Shown in pieces: positions 25,693 to 37,816 of a stretch of DNA of 64,000 bases. Location: NCBI GenBank assembly GCA_002633005.1, contig NMRA01000027.1, forward strand, positions 657,265 to 721,264, written 5' to 3'. The notes below the pieces were generated by a model. It did no database searches. It was not told the origin of the DNA and was given only the letters and a program-made list of their open reading frames with translations. Source of the stretch: Phoronis australis. Taxonomy: Eukaryota; Phoronida; Phoronidae. The position numbers and the translations under genes were made by a program. Positions within the stretch are counted from its first letter, which is position 1, and each line of letters starts with the position of its first letter.

Positions 25693-26724
25693 CGGAATGT
25701 GGGTGTTCGTATGACTCGAGACGTCAAATTACCGTATGTGTACTCTCACCGCTTACAGTATGAACCAGTCAACTAAATTCAATGGCATTTGAATTAAAGA
25801 GAGAAGATTCGCAGTTTTAGTTCTTAAAGATACCATGTCTCATTAAAACCGCGAAAATTTAAATTTGTAGCAAGCGCCTCGTAGTGACTTCCTGGATAAC
25901 TGTGCGTACAAGTATAACCAGGAAAAAAGTTATTCGTAAATAAATTGGCGTTTTGAAAAAACACTACAACTGATACACTTAAACACAAGTATGAATATAT
26001 AAAATCCCTAGTAATTTCAAATATTAGGAAATCATTATTTGATAGTGAAATAAACAAATCATAAACATGTGCCTTGTTTCATTAGGATAACTCATTTACA
26101 TAAATAGTCTCGCAAAACGAGACTTTCGCGAGATGGTAACTTTAACTGGTTCTCGGATGGTTTCCGACACACTGGAGGACCTGAGGTTGTTTGAAAATTA
26201 GTACATCATTTGCATATTCGCAATTTAATGAAATAATGCATCTTAAATCAAGTAGAGACTATAAACTGGCATTTGGTGTAATAGTATAAACACACTTTGA
26301 ACACGCCATATGTTTCGCTTTCCAGTCCTTCCACATTGATCAGTAAAACAGTTTTACACTTTTATACCTTTATACATGGACCTAATTTATTGTCGTGTTT
26401 TTTGTTCCCATTTTACTTATAATTGATTGGAAAGAACTGTTACGCACCCTGTACACTATTTTTAGATGATGCTCTTGTCTTTACTAATATGGCTTTACCA
26501 GTTAGAGAAAGAGTACATTGGTTCTTTAACTGTAAACGGCACAGAGTAAAGGTAACGCGGATGTTCAATGTGGCTACTGTTGGTCTCTCTGTGAAGTGCC
26601 TGCTTTAACAATAACCTTGAAGACTCACATGTCTAATTGTTCAGTCATCAAAACAGATTATTAGTAAACACGTGAATGGCTTTCTAAACCTCCACGACAC
26701 TTATTGGGGCGTGTTATATAATTG

Positions 26725-26860
26725 GCGCATTAAGACATTAGTTAATTGCAGCGTTATTAGGCTAAGCCTTTCAGCCATGATTGCATCAATAGCCCAGATA
26801 AACTCCGTCTCACATACGAGTGCATAAGCCTATTAGCTACAGTAAATTAATTGATACTTG
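26725..26860. promoter_or_regulatory. Candidate intronic enhancer with homeodomain and SIX-like sites
   Basis: A 135-bp stretch holds several TAAT/ATTA cores (GCATTAAG, CATTAGTTAATTG, GTTATTAGGC, CTATTAGC, AAATTAATTG) followed by TTGATACTT. The TGATAC core at 26852-26857 resembles a SIX-family binding site, which would allow autoregulation. Such cores are frequent in AT-rich DNA, so this is a hypothesis based on density only. Confidence 0.2.
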
Positions 26861-29805
26861 GCAGAACAAGATCGTCTATATGCCAGCTTGTCTTATAGGT
26901 TTACCATAATTAGTACGCTGTAAAACTGAATACAAAATATTCATGTAATTTTGTTAATTCTACAGATATTTTGTAAAGAACCTTTTCTACCTACATACTT
27001 TTTTCAGGAATATGGCATAGCTTAAACTCGGTAAAGGCTGTTTATCATTGTCGAAAACATTCGTCGTCACAGATTTTTGAACTGCGTGAAATTCATGTGA
27101 AATATATAGAATTGTGGTATTGAAAAATCATTTGTCTTGATTAAAACGGTTTAACTATTATTGGCATGGTTCTAGTGGCTGCTTGTGCCTTATTATAAAA
27201 TGATACTCATTTAAACTATTATTACAATTGTTACTAGGTTCTCATGGCGCAGTAATTGCGACAAGTGATCGACGCGCTATTTATCTGACGCGGCGTTTTA
27301 CCGTATTTGGAAAAGGCTCACAGCTACTTTTATCACGGCGTTTGATAGACGTTTCCAGTCAATGCCAACGAGATTATATACATTATTGCGGCAGTGATGT
27401 TCTGATTACTTTTATAGCTGAACCAACCAAAAAAGCTTGCGGATAGGGAGACAGTCAAAGGGAATTAAATAGTTCAATAAACGTGCAATTACTGTGTGAA
27501 GCGTGGAGAAGTTTGAGGAAGAACTAAGATTAGTAATTACGTATTGAAGTTTTATTTCGTTTTGACAAATCACCTTAGATTAATCAAAGGTTTTAAACCT
27601 TATAAAATGAATCAATAGTAGGACTGGCTTGCTCTTTAATTAAATATTATATAACGATAAAAGTTTAATGTTTATTCGATTGTGAAATTGTTTACGGCTT
27701 TAGTAAAACATAAAAGTATACAATGTAAAATTAATACTGCGCGCAGATTTATATACATTTTTACTTTTATCCTAAATGCATATTTTACTGGATAAACGAA
27801 ATATTGTTACTCATGATCTACTGCTGATTGCTTATTAATATATTAATATGTCAAAATGTTTTATTCGAATATCATGGTGGCCCGCTTATGACAGTTGCTT
27901 ATTTGTTTGTTTTCTCTACTTACAAGCCAGAAACAAGAGGGAAATTAATTAACGCTATAGTTTGTTTGCGCATGCGTTTGTGTGAGAGTCAAAGTTGGTG
28001 TGACACGCGTACTACAATAGCCACGTTAATTGCCGTGGCCGGTTTTCAAAATTGTTTTTCATTGTTTGCACGGGCATGTTCGTCCAAATGTCGAGTTCCC
28101 GCGTATCGTTGAAAAAACTGGGATATCAGCTTACGAGACGGCGTATAATATCCAATTAGTTGTGAATAACGGGCTATTGTAGAGATGACTGTCACAGGCG
28201 AGAGAGTCGAGCTAGTTCAATCATACTATTGTTTCGCTAAAAATCTAACACCTTTGATATTCACATCTGCTTGAGTATCTGGGTAAATACTGGCTAGAGG
28301 CAGGACAATAATCGTGTATTCTAACTAATTGATTAGTAATCTAACTTTTTAAATGTTCACGCTCTAGCAGGCGAGGGATTACACGACGCTTGGATAGTCG
28401 TTGAACTTTTGTTAAAAGAATCATTTATATGTATGATTCTTATTGATTCCACTGCTAGCTCATATAATTTTGACTTTCATTCTTGTACGTCAACGATTCT
28501 CGTAATTTTAATTCAAGAGCTCAGGTTCGTGAAATGATATGAATAACCAAACTGAACACTTTTAAAATGAAACCTGCATTTAACTTCAGTTCAGTTCTGT
28601 TTATCTTGGTTGGTTGGCTTCCATTGATTTCAAATAGTCTTGAGAAATCTATACGCTATCAATAGTCGTGCAAACAACTGAGTCATCGATCGCTGATTTG
28701 GGCTGAACAGGGGGAAATTGTAGACTATCGTACATTATTAAATGGGTCTGTAACTCATATATAATTTACACATCTTACTGGCTTACGTTGTAGATCACAG
28801 TGGATGGTAGCAGTTAAACAGGCTTTATTTTCAAATTAGATGAAATATGTCGACTCAATTAAGTAATAATACGGCAATGAGACAAGCTTTGTTCTAGCTC
28901 AGAATGAATGTTATTTCAGGCCTCTTTGAGGATCTGCATTTCAGAGTAATTAGGAGGTGGTTTTTAGTTCTCTAATAACTTAATGATTTCATAGCTATCC
29001 GTGACTTAATCAAAGTCTCCCCTATCACACAATTAATCGTATTTGCGAGTGGACAGTTGGGACTGTGGCCATGTAGTGTTGCTACAATCAATTAGTTATA
29101 TGTCATTCTATGGATATATTATTTTGCCATAACTTAGGACCAAAGAGCCAGTTTTTGTTTGTCAAATGGTATAATATTAAACATTAAATGTTGTTTAGTT
29201 GAATTTACGCTCGTCCATCCCGATTTAAATTGAGTATTTCCTTTATTTTAGCAAAATTAAAACAGACTTTTGTCATTGACAGAGGTCATTAAAATAGAGA
29301 ATATTTTGGGCATTGTAGCCCTCCCTGCACATTTTTACGTTTTTGTTAAACAATGAAGTTCAAAATCGTTCAACCGCAGCAGTCATTTTATCGGTGCACT
29401 ACCAGAAACCAAAACAAAATATATTTTTTTGAAAATTTCGTGTTGAATTCTGATTATTTTGAGACTACGTGATTACATGTTGAAAGAGCAGGAATGAGTA
29501 TAAACTGTACTGGTTTCCTTTCATGTTAAGCTTTAAACTGAAAAATAATCTTCTTTTGAGAAAGTAATTGTGGACTTGTAGAAGTATAATCAAATACAAC
29601 GTCGACCACTTGATTTGTAAGTTAACGTGATATCACCTTAGGATATTAATTCTAGTTTGGTCACGTGTGTATGAACTTGCAGTCGAGAGAGGGCGTGGAC
29701 ATTTAAGTGGTCGGCTCTTCTGTTTGGCCACTGTCCTCCGCTATTTTTGCTAGTTCTACAAGTCTATTTCTGTTCACAAGTACTCACCTTTTATTTTATT
29801 TTCAG

Positions 29806-29983
29806 AATGTTGCAAAAGCATAGAGCTGAACAAAAGAGAAAATCAATGGAAGGCGAAAACAATAATATTTTAGATTCATCTACGGAGTCCAAAATGCTAG
29901 ACTGTAAAGACGACGATATAAGCAGTATAGGTTCTCCCGTAAGTTCATTCGCAGACGAACCTTTGTCGCCTGGTTCTCCGTGA
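29806..29983 (+). CDS. Six3/6-class homeobox transcription factor, exon 2 (C-terminal tail)
   Basis: The exon starts after CAG at 29803-29805. Its first base A completes the codon AG|A for Arg217, so the junction reads KNR-MLQKHRAEQKRKS, in the position where Six3/6 proteins usually continue KNR-LQ or similar. It adds 58 further residues before TGA (29981-29983), for a total of 275 residues. The tail begins basic (KHRAEQKRK), then becomes acidic and serine-rich (LDCKDDDISSIGS, ADEPLSPGSP) and ends in two SP dipeptides. Serine-rich short tails are common in this family, but this sequence was not recognised beyond the junction. The longer open frame begins at 29747, but codons before 29804 lie in the pyrimidine-rich acceptor tract. 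There is no sign of truncation or frameshift. Confidence 0.85.
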
Positions 29984-30500
29984 TCGCAGGCGTCTGTCTA
30001 ATCATCTTCGAATCAAAGATCAGGCAGTCACGTGATGAATGCTGAAGAGGTAAATTCAAGAGTGTCAAAATGGAGAACATTTTCAATATGGCGGCTGCTG
30101 TTCCCATCATAGCCACCACGAAGTGAGCGAATACAAAGGAACTTATATTGGTCAAGTTTTCAGTTTGACCATAGCACCGTAAGCGGGTGACCAGTGCACA
30201 AGTGCAATCATATCTATACCATAATGAGTAAAATGTGTTATTTTCTTAGAAGTTTAAACTACACAGTGGGCATTTGTTCACAAATTAGCTTATGCAAATC
30301 GCATGCACAATTTATGAATAATTGTAAGATCTATTTAGCAGTGGTGACTTCAACTCTTTCGTCTGCTAGAGGAATAGTTTTGTAAAATCACAATTGTCCC
30401 TGTTTAGAGCCATGTGAATCGTTATTGATTTGTTTATTAATGTTTATTGTACATCGTTACTTACCATAAGGTAAATTAATAAATAAATGCCTTTGTTATG
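29984..30500 (+). other. Probable 3' UTR of the Six3/6 gene
   Basis: The interval runs from the stop codon to just past two overlapping AATAAA signals. It contains CAATATGGCGGC at 30085-30096, which resembles a YY1 site. The short frames at 29880-30155 minus and 30194-30385 plus are not considered genes. Confidence 0.45.
30478..30487 (+). terminator. Tandem poly(A) signals
   Basis: AATAAATAAA gives two overlapping AATAAA hexamers about 500 bases after the Six3/6 stop codon. They are plausible cleavage and polyadenylation signals for this gene; no transcript evidence is available. Confidence 0.45.
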
Positions 30501-32103
30501 ACTTGGTTTCTTCGTATTCTGTCTTGTCAATTTTTGGACACGTCTAAGCCAGACTTTTGATTTTTGTATTATAAGGTGTACTCTGTTACAATTTACAACT
30601 TGACATAAGAACACCAACTGTAGGTATTGAAGAGAATGACGAACAATGGTATTTTGCAATTGTACAATCCTCCAACCTCGCGCAACTAATTTTGTTAAGA
30701 ACATGTTCACTCGTTTCTACTTGTGGCCTTACGCTAATGGCAATTTCACGAACATAAAAAAACGACAGAAATAGGAGTTTGTAAATTGAACGTCACTGAA
30801 AGCTCATTTGGGATTCGCTTATAACTAACTTGAGATGCACAAAGAAGTCGGCGAAAGCTAAACAAGCATGAAATAAGCGCAGCTGTGTATAAATGTCAGT
30901 GAACCCTTGGCATAGTCGACAGAACCCACTTGTGAAATAAATGTCGCGTCTCGCGGCCTCTAATTGGGGCTATCCATTCAGTCAGGCCCCGTCTTCATGC
31001 ACTCAATCACCGTCTTCTCAACATGGATTCACAGTTCCCCGTCCTATTGTTTATCGCACTCTCAGCCATTTGCCACACTGATCGCGATTTGTTCCCAGAA
31101 GGTGACGTTTTTAATACTTTTCAAACGGCTGCGGATCATGGCTAGGATTAAGCACGCTCTATCGCGCATCCTGTAACGAGTGCACCGTCGTCCAATATCG
31201 CAGCACACTCCTCCATTCAAAAGAAGTCAAAGAAATCGTCCTCTTGTGTTCGCTTAACTGAGGGATCAGCCGCCAGAAATAATCCAATTATTTTGGTCCA
31301 AGTACTTCTAATGCAGTACACAGTGCTCAAACTTTGAGAGGGAAAATATTATATCTGTGAATTATTCTGAATCCAACATGAAATGCTGTTCTGAAACCAG
31401 TGCCAATCAAATATATCGCAAGGCACTTAAAACATCGGAACGTAGCGTCGATCTAACGTGAAAGTCATTTTACAAAAAGCAGAGATGTTTCAAACCTAAC
31501 CTAAGCAAACCTAACAAAAATACATAATATTTAAACGTCTGTCGCATTTTAATAGTTTCGATTTTTAATATTTGAGTAACTCACAAAGGCTTTGAACATG
31601 GAACGGACGTTGTTATTACGATCATTCTCAGAACTATTGACATGTTAAGTGGAGATTCTCAAAAAAATCTCGCCTATTATTCTACTAGAGAATTTGTTTT
31701 GAGCCCAGCTGTCTGTCAAACAAACATTTAATACTAGTCTTCAGGATAAGAATTCAAATGTAGCAGGAATATTTAAAACATTTTTTTTCTGCTAAAAATT
31801 CCATTACTGAAAGTCACCATTAAACATAAACACAACCGTACACTGTAAACAAGAAAGTACGAAATGATTATTGAACGTAAAACGATAAAAACACACACAC
31901 GTTCGTAAACCTTCTTTTGAAAAAAGGTAAAATGTGCTATTGGAGACTGAATGACCGTTACTCAATGACTTTACGCAAAGCACCTGGACAGCATGCGTGG
32001 CACACCATGTAGCGATTGATACTTAGGCTCGTTAATACAACAGTAGTCTCACTGTATTATCTAAAATCATCAATTTTCGTTTAAAGCGAAAAAATATAAA
32101 CCC
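30501..32103. other. Non-coding, no gene seen
   Basis: AT-rich DNA downstream of the Six3/6 gene. The frames at 30444-30710 minus and 30964-31176 plus have no recognisable domain. Confidence 0.45.
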
Positions 32104-32136
32104 ACGTGACGTCTACGTGACGTCGACGCGACGTCC
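32104..32136 (+). repeat. Triple 11-bp repeat of CRE/E-box-like sites
   Basis: Three consecutive 11-mers, ACGTGACGTCT, ACGTGACGTCG and ACGCGACGTCC, follow CCC. Each of the first two contains a TGACGT half-site, and the first lies in CACGTGAC, an E-box form recognised by USF/TFE-type factors. This may be a short tandem repeat or a bZIP/bHLH-ZIP binding array. Confidence 0.5.
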
Positions 32137-32258
32137 AAGAAGCGAACTTTTAAATTGGACGACCTGCTGTTATGAAATTGGTTTTTAACTTGTCCCTAAC
32201 TCACAAGAGAAGTGATTTATGGGTTTGGAAAGAACAGTTCGTTATTCCTTAGATCAAG

Positions 32259-32338
32259 CTCGGCTCATAAAATGACACGCCGGGACAAAGCAAACCAACC
32301 TCGGTGCATAAAATGACCCGCCGAGACAAAGCAACATA
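32259..32338 (+). repeat. Tandem duplication, 41 bp x 2
   Basis: The blocks starting CTCGGCTCATAAAATGAC (32259) and CTCGGTGCATAAAATGAC (32300) are adjacent 41-bp copies. They differ at only a few positions, and both continue into a GCCG-G/A-GACAAAGCAA sequence. Confidence 0.8.
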
Positions 32339-32512
32339 TAGAGCTTTGTTTCAACCAATAGCAAAGTCTTCGTTCTTAAGAATTCTAAAATCACTGTTCT
32401 CCAATTTGACTATGAAAAATTCTGAGATTAATTTCATAACGTAAGAAGTCTAAACGAAAACTGTTTTTTGTGATTGAAGATGTGTTTACTACTGATTTGA
32501 TGTAGAAAATTG

Positions 32513-32770
32513 CCTTCTGTTGCCAACCATTCCACTGGCCTTCAGTTGCCAACCATTCCACTGGCCTTCAGTTGCCAACCATTCCACTGGCCTTCTGTTG
32601 CCAACCATTCCACTGGCCTCCTGTTGCCAACCATTCCACTGGCCTTCAGTTGCCAGCCATTCCGCTGGCCTTCTGCTACCTGTAATATTCCACTGGCCTT
32701 CAGTTGCCAACCATTCTACTGGTCTCCTGTTTCCTACCATTCCACTGACCTTCTATTACCTACCATTCAG
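32513..32770 (+). repeat. 26-bp minisatellite, about ten units
   Basis: The consensus unit is CCTTCAGTTGCCAACCATTC plus CACTGG. The first five copies (from 32513) differ only at the A/T of CCTTC(A/T)G and one C. Later copies carry substitutions and one a 2-bp insertion, and the last two are strongly diverged. The array produces open frames on both strands (32489-32740 minus, 32510-32785 and 32520-32972 plus) that are repeat translations and not genes. Confidence 0.9.
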
Positions 32771-33354
32771 AAAGTATTCCTTTAAATTTGATTTCCCCTT
32801 TTTCTCTACCGGTCACGATGGAAGGCAGGGGCGACATTATTGCTTTCACATCAGACAATTATTGAAGTTGCACTACAAAGACCTGCCACATCATAGCCAA
32901 GGTCACGGTCGTCACTACAAGTCACCGTTCTCCTTCACCACCACAGTCGACTTTTTCATCAGCCGGCTGTAAGGACCGTTTCAATGAGAGGGACCCTAAC
33001 GGACGCAATTTGACAAGGAGCTCATTTTATTAGGTTTATCAGTGTATGGATTTCACGCTATCACTGGAGCTGTCACAAAGAGTCGTAATATGTGCTGTCA
33101 CGTCTAATCCTTGAAGTAAGGAGATAACGCTGTGACGAATGGCTCCGTCTCACGATTAGAACAGAAGTGTACGCTGTTGCAAGGAAAAGATTCACACGAG
33201 GACGGCAGTGTTGATGACGGCCACCACGATGATGGTCCACGACTTGTATCATTTGGATGTTGACGAGATCGATTAGACGGGAACGGTAATAGTCCACGAC
33301 TTGTATCATTTGGATGTTGACGAGACTGATTATACGAGAACGGCGTTCGCGATA
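32771..33354. other. Non-coding; contains a short local duplication
   Basis: A block containing GTCCACGACTTGTATCATTT plus GGATGTTGACGAGA occurs at about 33234 and again at about 33293, a 59-bp period tandem pair. The rest is unremarkable. Confidence 0.5.
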
Positions 33355-33750
33355 ATGAAGATGACGAAGTTGATGATGATGATGATGAGAGTCATGGTAT
33401 TGGTGATAATGTAGATGATGACGAGGATCGAGACAATGGCGGTGGTTCCTTTTTAATTATTAAGATGCTGGCAATAGTGATGATGATGATGACAATGATG
33501 ATAATGGTGATGACGGTGATGATGACGATGATGATCAAGATGATGATGATGATGATAATGATGATGGTGACGGTGATTACAATGATGATGATGATAATAA
33601 TGATGGTGATGATGATGATGATGGTGATGATGATATTGGTGGTGAGTGGTGATGATGATGATGGTGATGGTAATGATGGTGATGATGATGATGATAATGA
33701 TGGTGATGAAGATGTTGGTGATGATGGTGGTGATGACGACAATGGCAGTT
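33355..33750 (+). repeat. GAT/GGT trinucleotide microsatellite
   Basis: About 400 bp dominated by GATGATGAT with interspersed GGT, GAC and AAT triplets. Interruptions shift the phase, which yields overlapping frames of poly-Met/Asp on one strand and poly-Ile/His/Ser on the other. None of the frames at 33392-33984 is regarded as coding. Confidence 0.9.
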
Positions 33751-35804
33751 GTGGTAGTTATAGAGAATTTCGAAACAGAAGATGGCAATATTAATGATGT
33801 TTACTTCATTTCTAGGTCGTATAAAGTTGTTGATCACAGGTGCTTGAACCTTCTGATTAATTACCTATCAACCTCACTATCACTGGCGTCATTGTTTAAA
33901 TATTTCATACAACTACACGTAATACAATACGTGATATCCGACTTCCTAAATGACAAGCTGGATAATTATATCATATTTAATTAATTAATTACTTCATTAT
34001 CCCTAGCTGACATTTCTAACTAATGGTGGTCTTTTTAGTGGAGAGTAATTTCGGACACGTCTATTCTCAAGACAATTTCATCTTTAAAAGACATGCAATC
34101 AGAGAACATTTTGATCAACTGTGAAAAAAGTGTCATCCTCAGAAACTGATTAATGCATTAATTGTTCAGTCTCAATAGTAGCTTTCACTGTATGTATCAA
34201 CTTTTGTCTGATCTTTTTGCATGCCTGGAAAAATTGCCTTTAAAGTGGTGTGACGAACGCAGGTGGAGCATTTGAATTTTTGAAAAAATCACGCGATTTT
34301 CAGCTTCAACAAATAATTCCTGGGATCAATAGTATCAATAGAGTATCGGAAATGATTTTGAAATGATTTATGATCGAATTTTTTTGATGTAACTAAACAT
34401 GTTAGCACTTTTTGTGACGGCCGTACGACACTATGATGTCCAGGAGTTGACATTTGACCCCAAGAGGTCGACAACGTGTCACGGGTGAAGTTTTGGATAG
34501 TTTGGGCTTCGTGTGATTGCACAAGTTTGATAATAGTGTGAAATACACATACTTTGTTTATTCATTACAATACTTAGCAACACACATAAAAACTGAGGTG
34601 AATTTTTACGTAAAATGACTCCCAAAACGGGTCAGTTTAAGAAATGATACTATAGGTCAAAATTTTAATTTTTTGTCACTGGTTTGACCTTTTCACGGAA
34701 TTGTACTTCAAAACCGCACTGTTTCTATCTATTTCAGAATTGTGGAAAACGACGGAATGAGTGTTGTAAACTACAGGTATTTTTAAAATTCTGCTTTACC
34801 AATCGAGATAAAGTTTGGTCAATGAAACCATTTCAATCAAAATTTAATAATATTTCCAAGTTGTATGCTTGTTGAAATTTGAATACTTTTACAAGAAACT
34901 CAACTGATGGGAATTTTGCCTACATTTTAAAATAAATTGCATATCCCAAAAATTATTTGGTAATATTTTGCTTGCCTGATGTCATAACGAACATGTTCGG
35001 GATGCAAAACCCTTCATACTTACAACGAAACCAAGCAACTTTCTCTATGTGTTGATTTAAAATGTAACGCGTGATTTTTAGGGATATTCATACTTTTTAT
35101 TTATCAGCTTGGTTGTCCTCGTCTCTCTTCAACAACAACTACATGTTCTGAACAACGCTCCGCCTTCGTAATCAAGCAGTCAACCATCGACACTATTTTA
35201 TTATATTAATTCTATGCGTAACATCTCCCTTGTCTCGGTAGAAAGTCCCCGAAGTTTATTATGCTGGAATCCAGTTACTGATTAAATGATCAGTACAGTT
35301 TGAATTAAGCTAATGAGATAATCCAGTTATTGAAGATCATTATGTTAAAGCGATTAATATCTTTATAGGATCTACCAATTTTTTAACAACTTCACAAAAA
35401 CATTCTCAGTGTCATTCGATCAGCCTAAATAATTAAAAAAATATTAAGAGCTTAATAAAAACGTGTATTTAGATACAAAGACGACTTAGCTTGGTTTTTA
35501 CTTTCATAGCTTAAAAAGTTCCCGCTTCGTTGTTGGAAGAACTGCGAAAACGGATTAATAGACAAACCGGATTTGTCAACACAAATTTGCAAAAGATACT
35601 CTTTAAACATGCCCGTTGTTTCACCAAAACGAGCTAATAACGGATTTAAGAATTTGGCTTTTAAATTTCAGGTTGCCACAGAGAAATTCACCCGCAAAAC
35701 AGTACGCAACGTGTACAAAAGCATTGTGCGGGCGGTCTAGTACACGTTGCATCAGGCATGCGCAGACCGCTCGGCTGGGTCCCACTGCCCCAAGTACCTG
35801 AATT
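33751..35804. other. Non-coding, no gene seen
   Basis: AT-rich DNA. Frames at 34289-34522 minus, 34684-34875 plus and 35616-35801 plus are short. Near 35723-35775 a GCGGGCGGTCT / CAGACCGCT inverted repeat is visible. Confidence 0.4.
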
Positions 35805-35990
35805 CATTTTCCTTTATTAATGGACATAAGTAACACATACACGCATTAACACAAAATTAGACTGAGCTGAAGAGCTAAAGACCCGACTAAGGGTCTAGCA
35901 GAGGGAACCAGTGGGATTCGAATCTATGACCTTGTGAACAGGAGGCAAACACTCAACCACTCCTCCACGCATGCGCAGCTGAACTGTCAA
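35805..35990 (-). mobile_element. tRNA-derived SINE-like element
   Basis: On the minus strand a tRNA-like segment (35911-35970) shows GTGGTTGAGTG resembling an A box (35950-35960) and GATTCGAATCCC as a strong B box (35913-35924). The 3' part continues through GGGTCTTTAGCTC and CTCAGTCTAA into AT-rich sequence near 35810. A 7-base anticodon-type loop GTTCACA sits between CCT and AGG. The acceptor stem is not convincing, so a SINE or tRNA pseudogene is preferred over a working tRNA gene. Confidence 0.5.
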
Positions 35991-37104
35991 AAATAGGGAG
36001 ACGTAGGGATCAAACTCAAGAAACTGTTTTCAAGTAAGATTGTTTAGTTGTTGAGAAGATTCCCTGACGTTGTAGTTGTAAAAGATTCTGTTAACAGTGG
36101 TTTACTTGCGCCGCCGTTTTCTTGAGTGGTGTCAAAACCGTTGATTCAACAGGATTTGACACCTAATCTTTATGTGCAACTGAGAATAAATTGTTTTCAT
36201 TCGAAACTTTCTGCAAAATCTCTGCTCGAGATTTAGGCAAGAGGCCATATGTTGTTCAAATCCGAACTAGAGGTGTACCATGATAAACTCACAAACTATC
36301 GACTGTGTAGGCCTACTGTGTCATACATATTCAGCCTTACTTAGTATCTGTTATAGTCTCTCTATTGAATTATAACAAAACTGTTACATCAAAAAATTCT
36401 AAACTGGATTTGACTTCGCCCGAAGCACCTGGGTTAATTTGAATAAATTGGTAATTAGCCGGTATCACTCGAGGCACTGTACTGATTAAATTTCAACAAA
36501 GACTTTTCAACGTCTTTGTTTCATCTACTTTCAAAATTGAACATCTCAAGCTTACCGAGTCACGTTGGATAGAGGAACTGTGTTGCTGCGCATTTTACGT
36601 TAAAACGTTTAGAAAATATTTTGGCTCCTTAAATCTAGAAAGTTTGTTTTTAACATGAAAGCAGTAAGAAGCAGAACCATTACACGGAACAGTGTGGCAG
36701 GGGTCATCAAGCGCTATGTACTAGAGCACAAAATAATACACAGTTATTATAAGTTTGTATTAAACTACAACGGAGCATCTCTAAAATATTTTCGAGTTCA
36801 ATAGTGGGTAAAAAGATTTGATCCCGGACACAGAACATGGTTAAAAGGGGTTTCGATAACTACATGTGTGTTCAATAACTACATGCGTATTCTTTAGTTA
36901 CGTTTAGAAAGAAATTTTATGAGTAGATGCATATATAATAATGCCATGACGGTTGACAAAGTAAACTAAACGAAACTGATACTTAACTATGCTTCAATGG
37001 TATTATTCTGCACGGAACGTCGACGAAAGTAGATGTAGTTAAGGTCCCGCATGTGATGGTTAGTCGGTTAACGACATTGGCATACCAGCCTTGACTACTT
37101 ACTG
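35991..37104. other. Non-coding, no feature seen
   Basis: About 1.1 kb of AT-rich DNA with no supportable gene or ordered repeat. Confidence 0.5.
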
Positions 37105-37350
37105 ACATTGATGACAATGATGATGAAAAAGGATGACGATGATGACGACGATGGTAATTGTGGTGGTTATGATGATAACAATGATGATGATGATGATGAT
37201 GATGATGAAAAGTGATGACGATGATGACGACGATGATAATGATGGTGGTTATGGTGATAACAATGATAATGATGATGATGATGATGATGATTATGAGGAG
37301 GATGACAGTGAAGATGATAACGATGGTGATGGTGGTAATGATAATGACAG

Positions 37351-37392
<42 letters not shown>

Positions 37393-37496
37393 CACTGATA
37401 ACTGTGATGAGAATGAGGTTTATGAAGGTGATGGTCATGGGCACCATCACCACCACCACCATCACCACCACCACTACCACCACCACCACCACCATC

Positions 37497-37530
<34 letters not shown>

Positions 37531-37816
37531 TCATCTTCACCATCATCATCATGATCATTATCATCACAATCGTCGTTGTAATTATCGCGATTGCTATTAT
37601 TACTATCAGCTGGACTGGCATCATCATTCCTATTATTATTATTATTATTATTGTTATTATTATTATTATTATCATTATTTCTCTTAACTCTACCAGTAAA
37701 AGCACCATCACACCACTACCACCATTACCACCACTGCCACCACTACCACTACTGCTGCTGGTGGTACTACCACTACTGCTACTGCTGCTGTTGCTGCTGT
37801 TGCTGCTGCTGTCACT
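37105..37816 (+). repeat. Compound trinucleotide microsatellite with a strand switch
   Basis: The block begins GAT/GAC-rich (37105-37440), changes sharply to CAC/CAT-rich (37441-37560), passes through a unique patch, then TTA-rich (37628-37680), then CAC/CTG-rich (37700-37816). Because the first part is the near complement of the second, the locus could fold into a long hairpin. Long frames of Asp, His, Met, Ile or Leu runs on both strands (36983-37947) are consequences of the repeat. Confidence 0.9.

Noticed and set aside
29747-29805. N-terminal part of the exon 2 frame starting at an ATG at 29747
   Set aside because: It covers the pyrimidine-rich splice acceptor tract; coding begins after CAG at 29805.
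32489-32972. Trp-rich minus frame and Pro/His-rich plus frames
   Set aside because: These are products of the 26-bp minisatellite on both strands.
33392-33984. Long overlapping frames rich in Met, Asp, His or Ile
   Set aside because: They are translations of a GAT/GGT microsatellite open on both strands; no splice sites or unique coding flanks.
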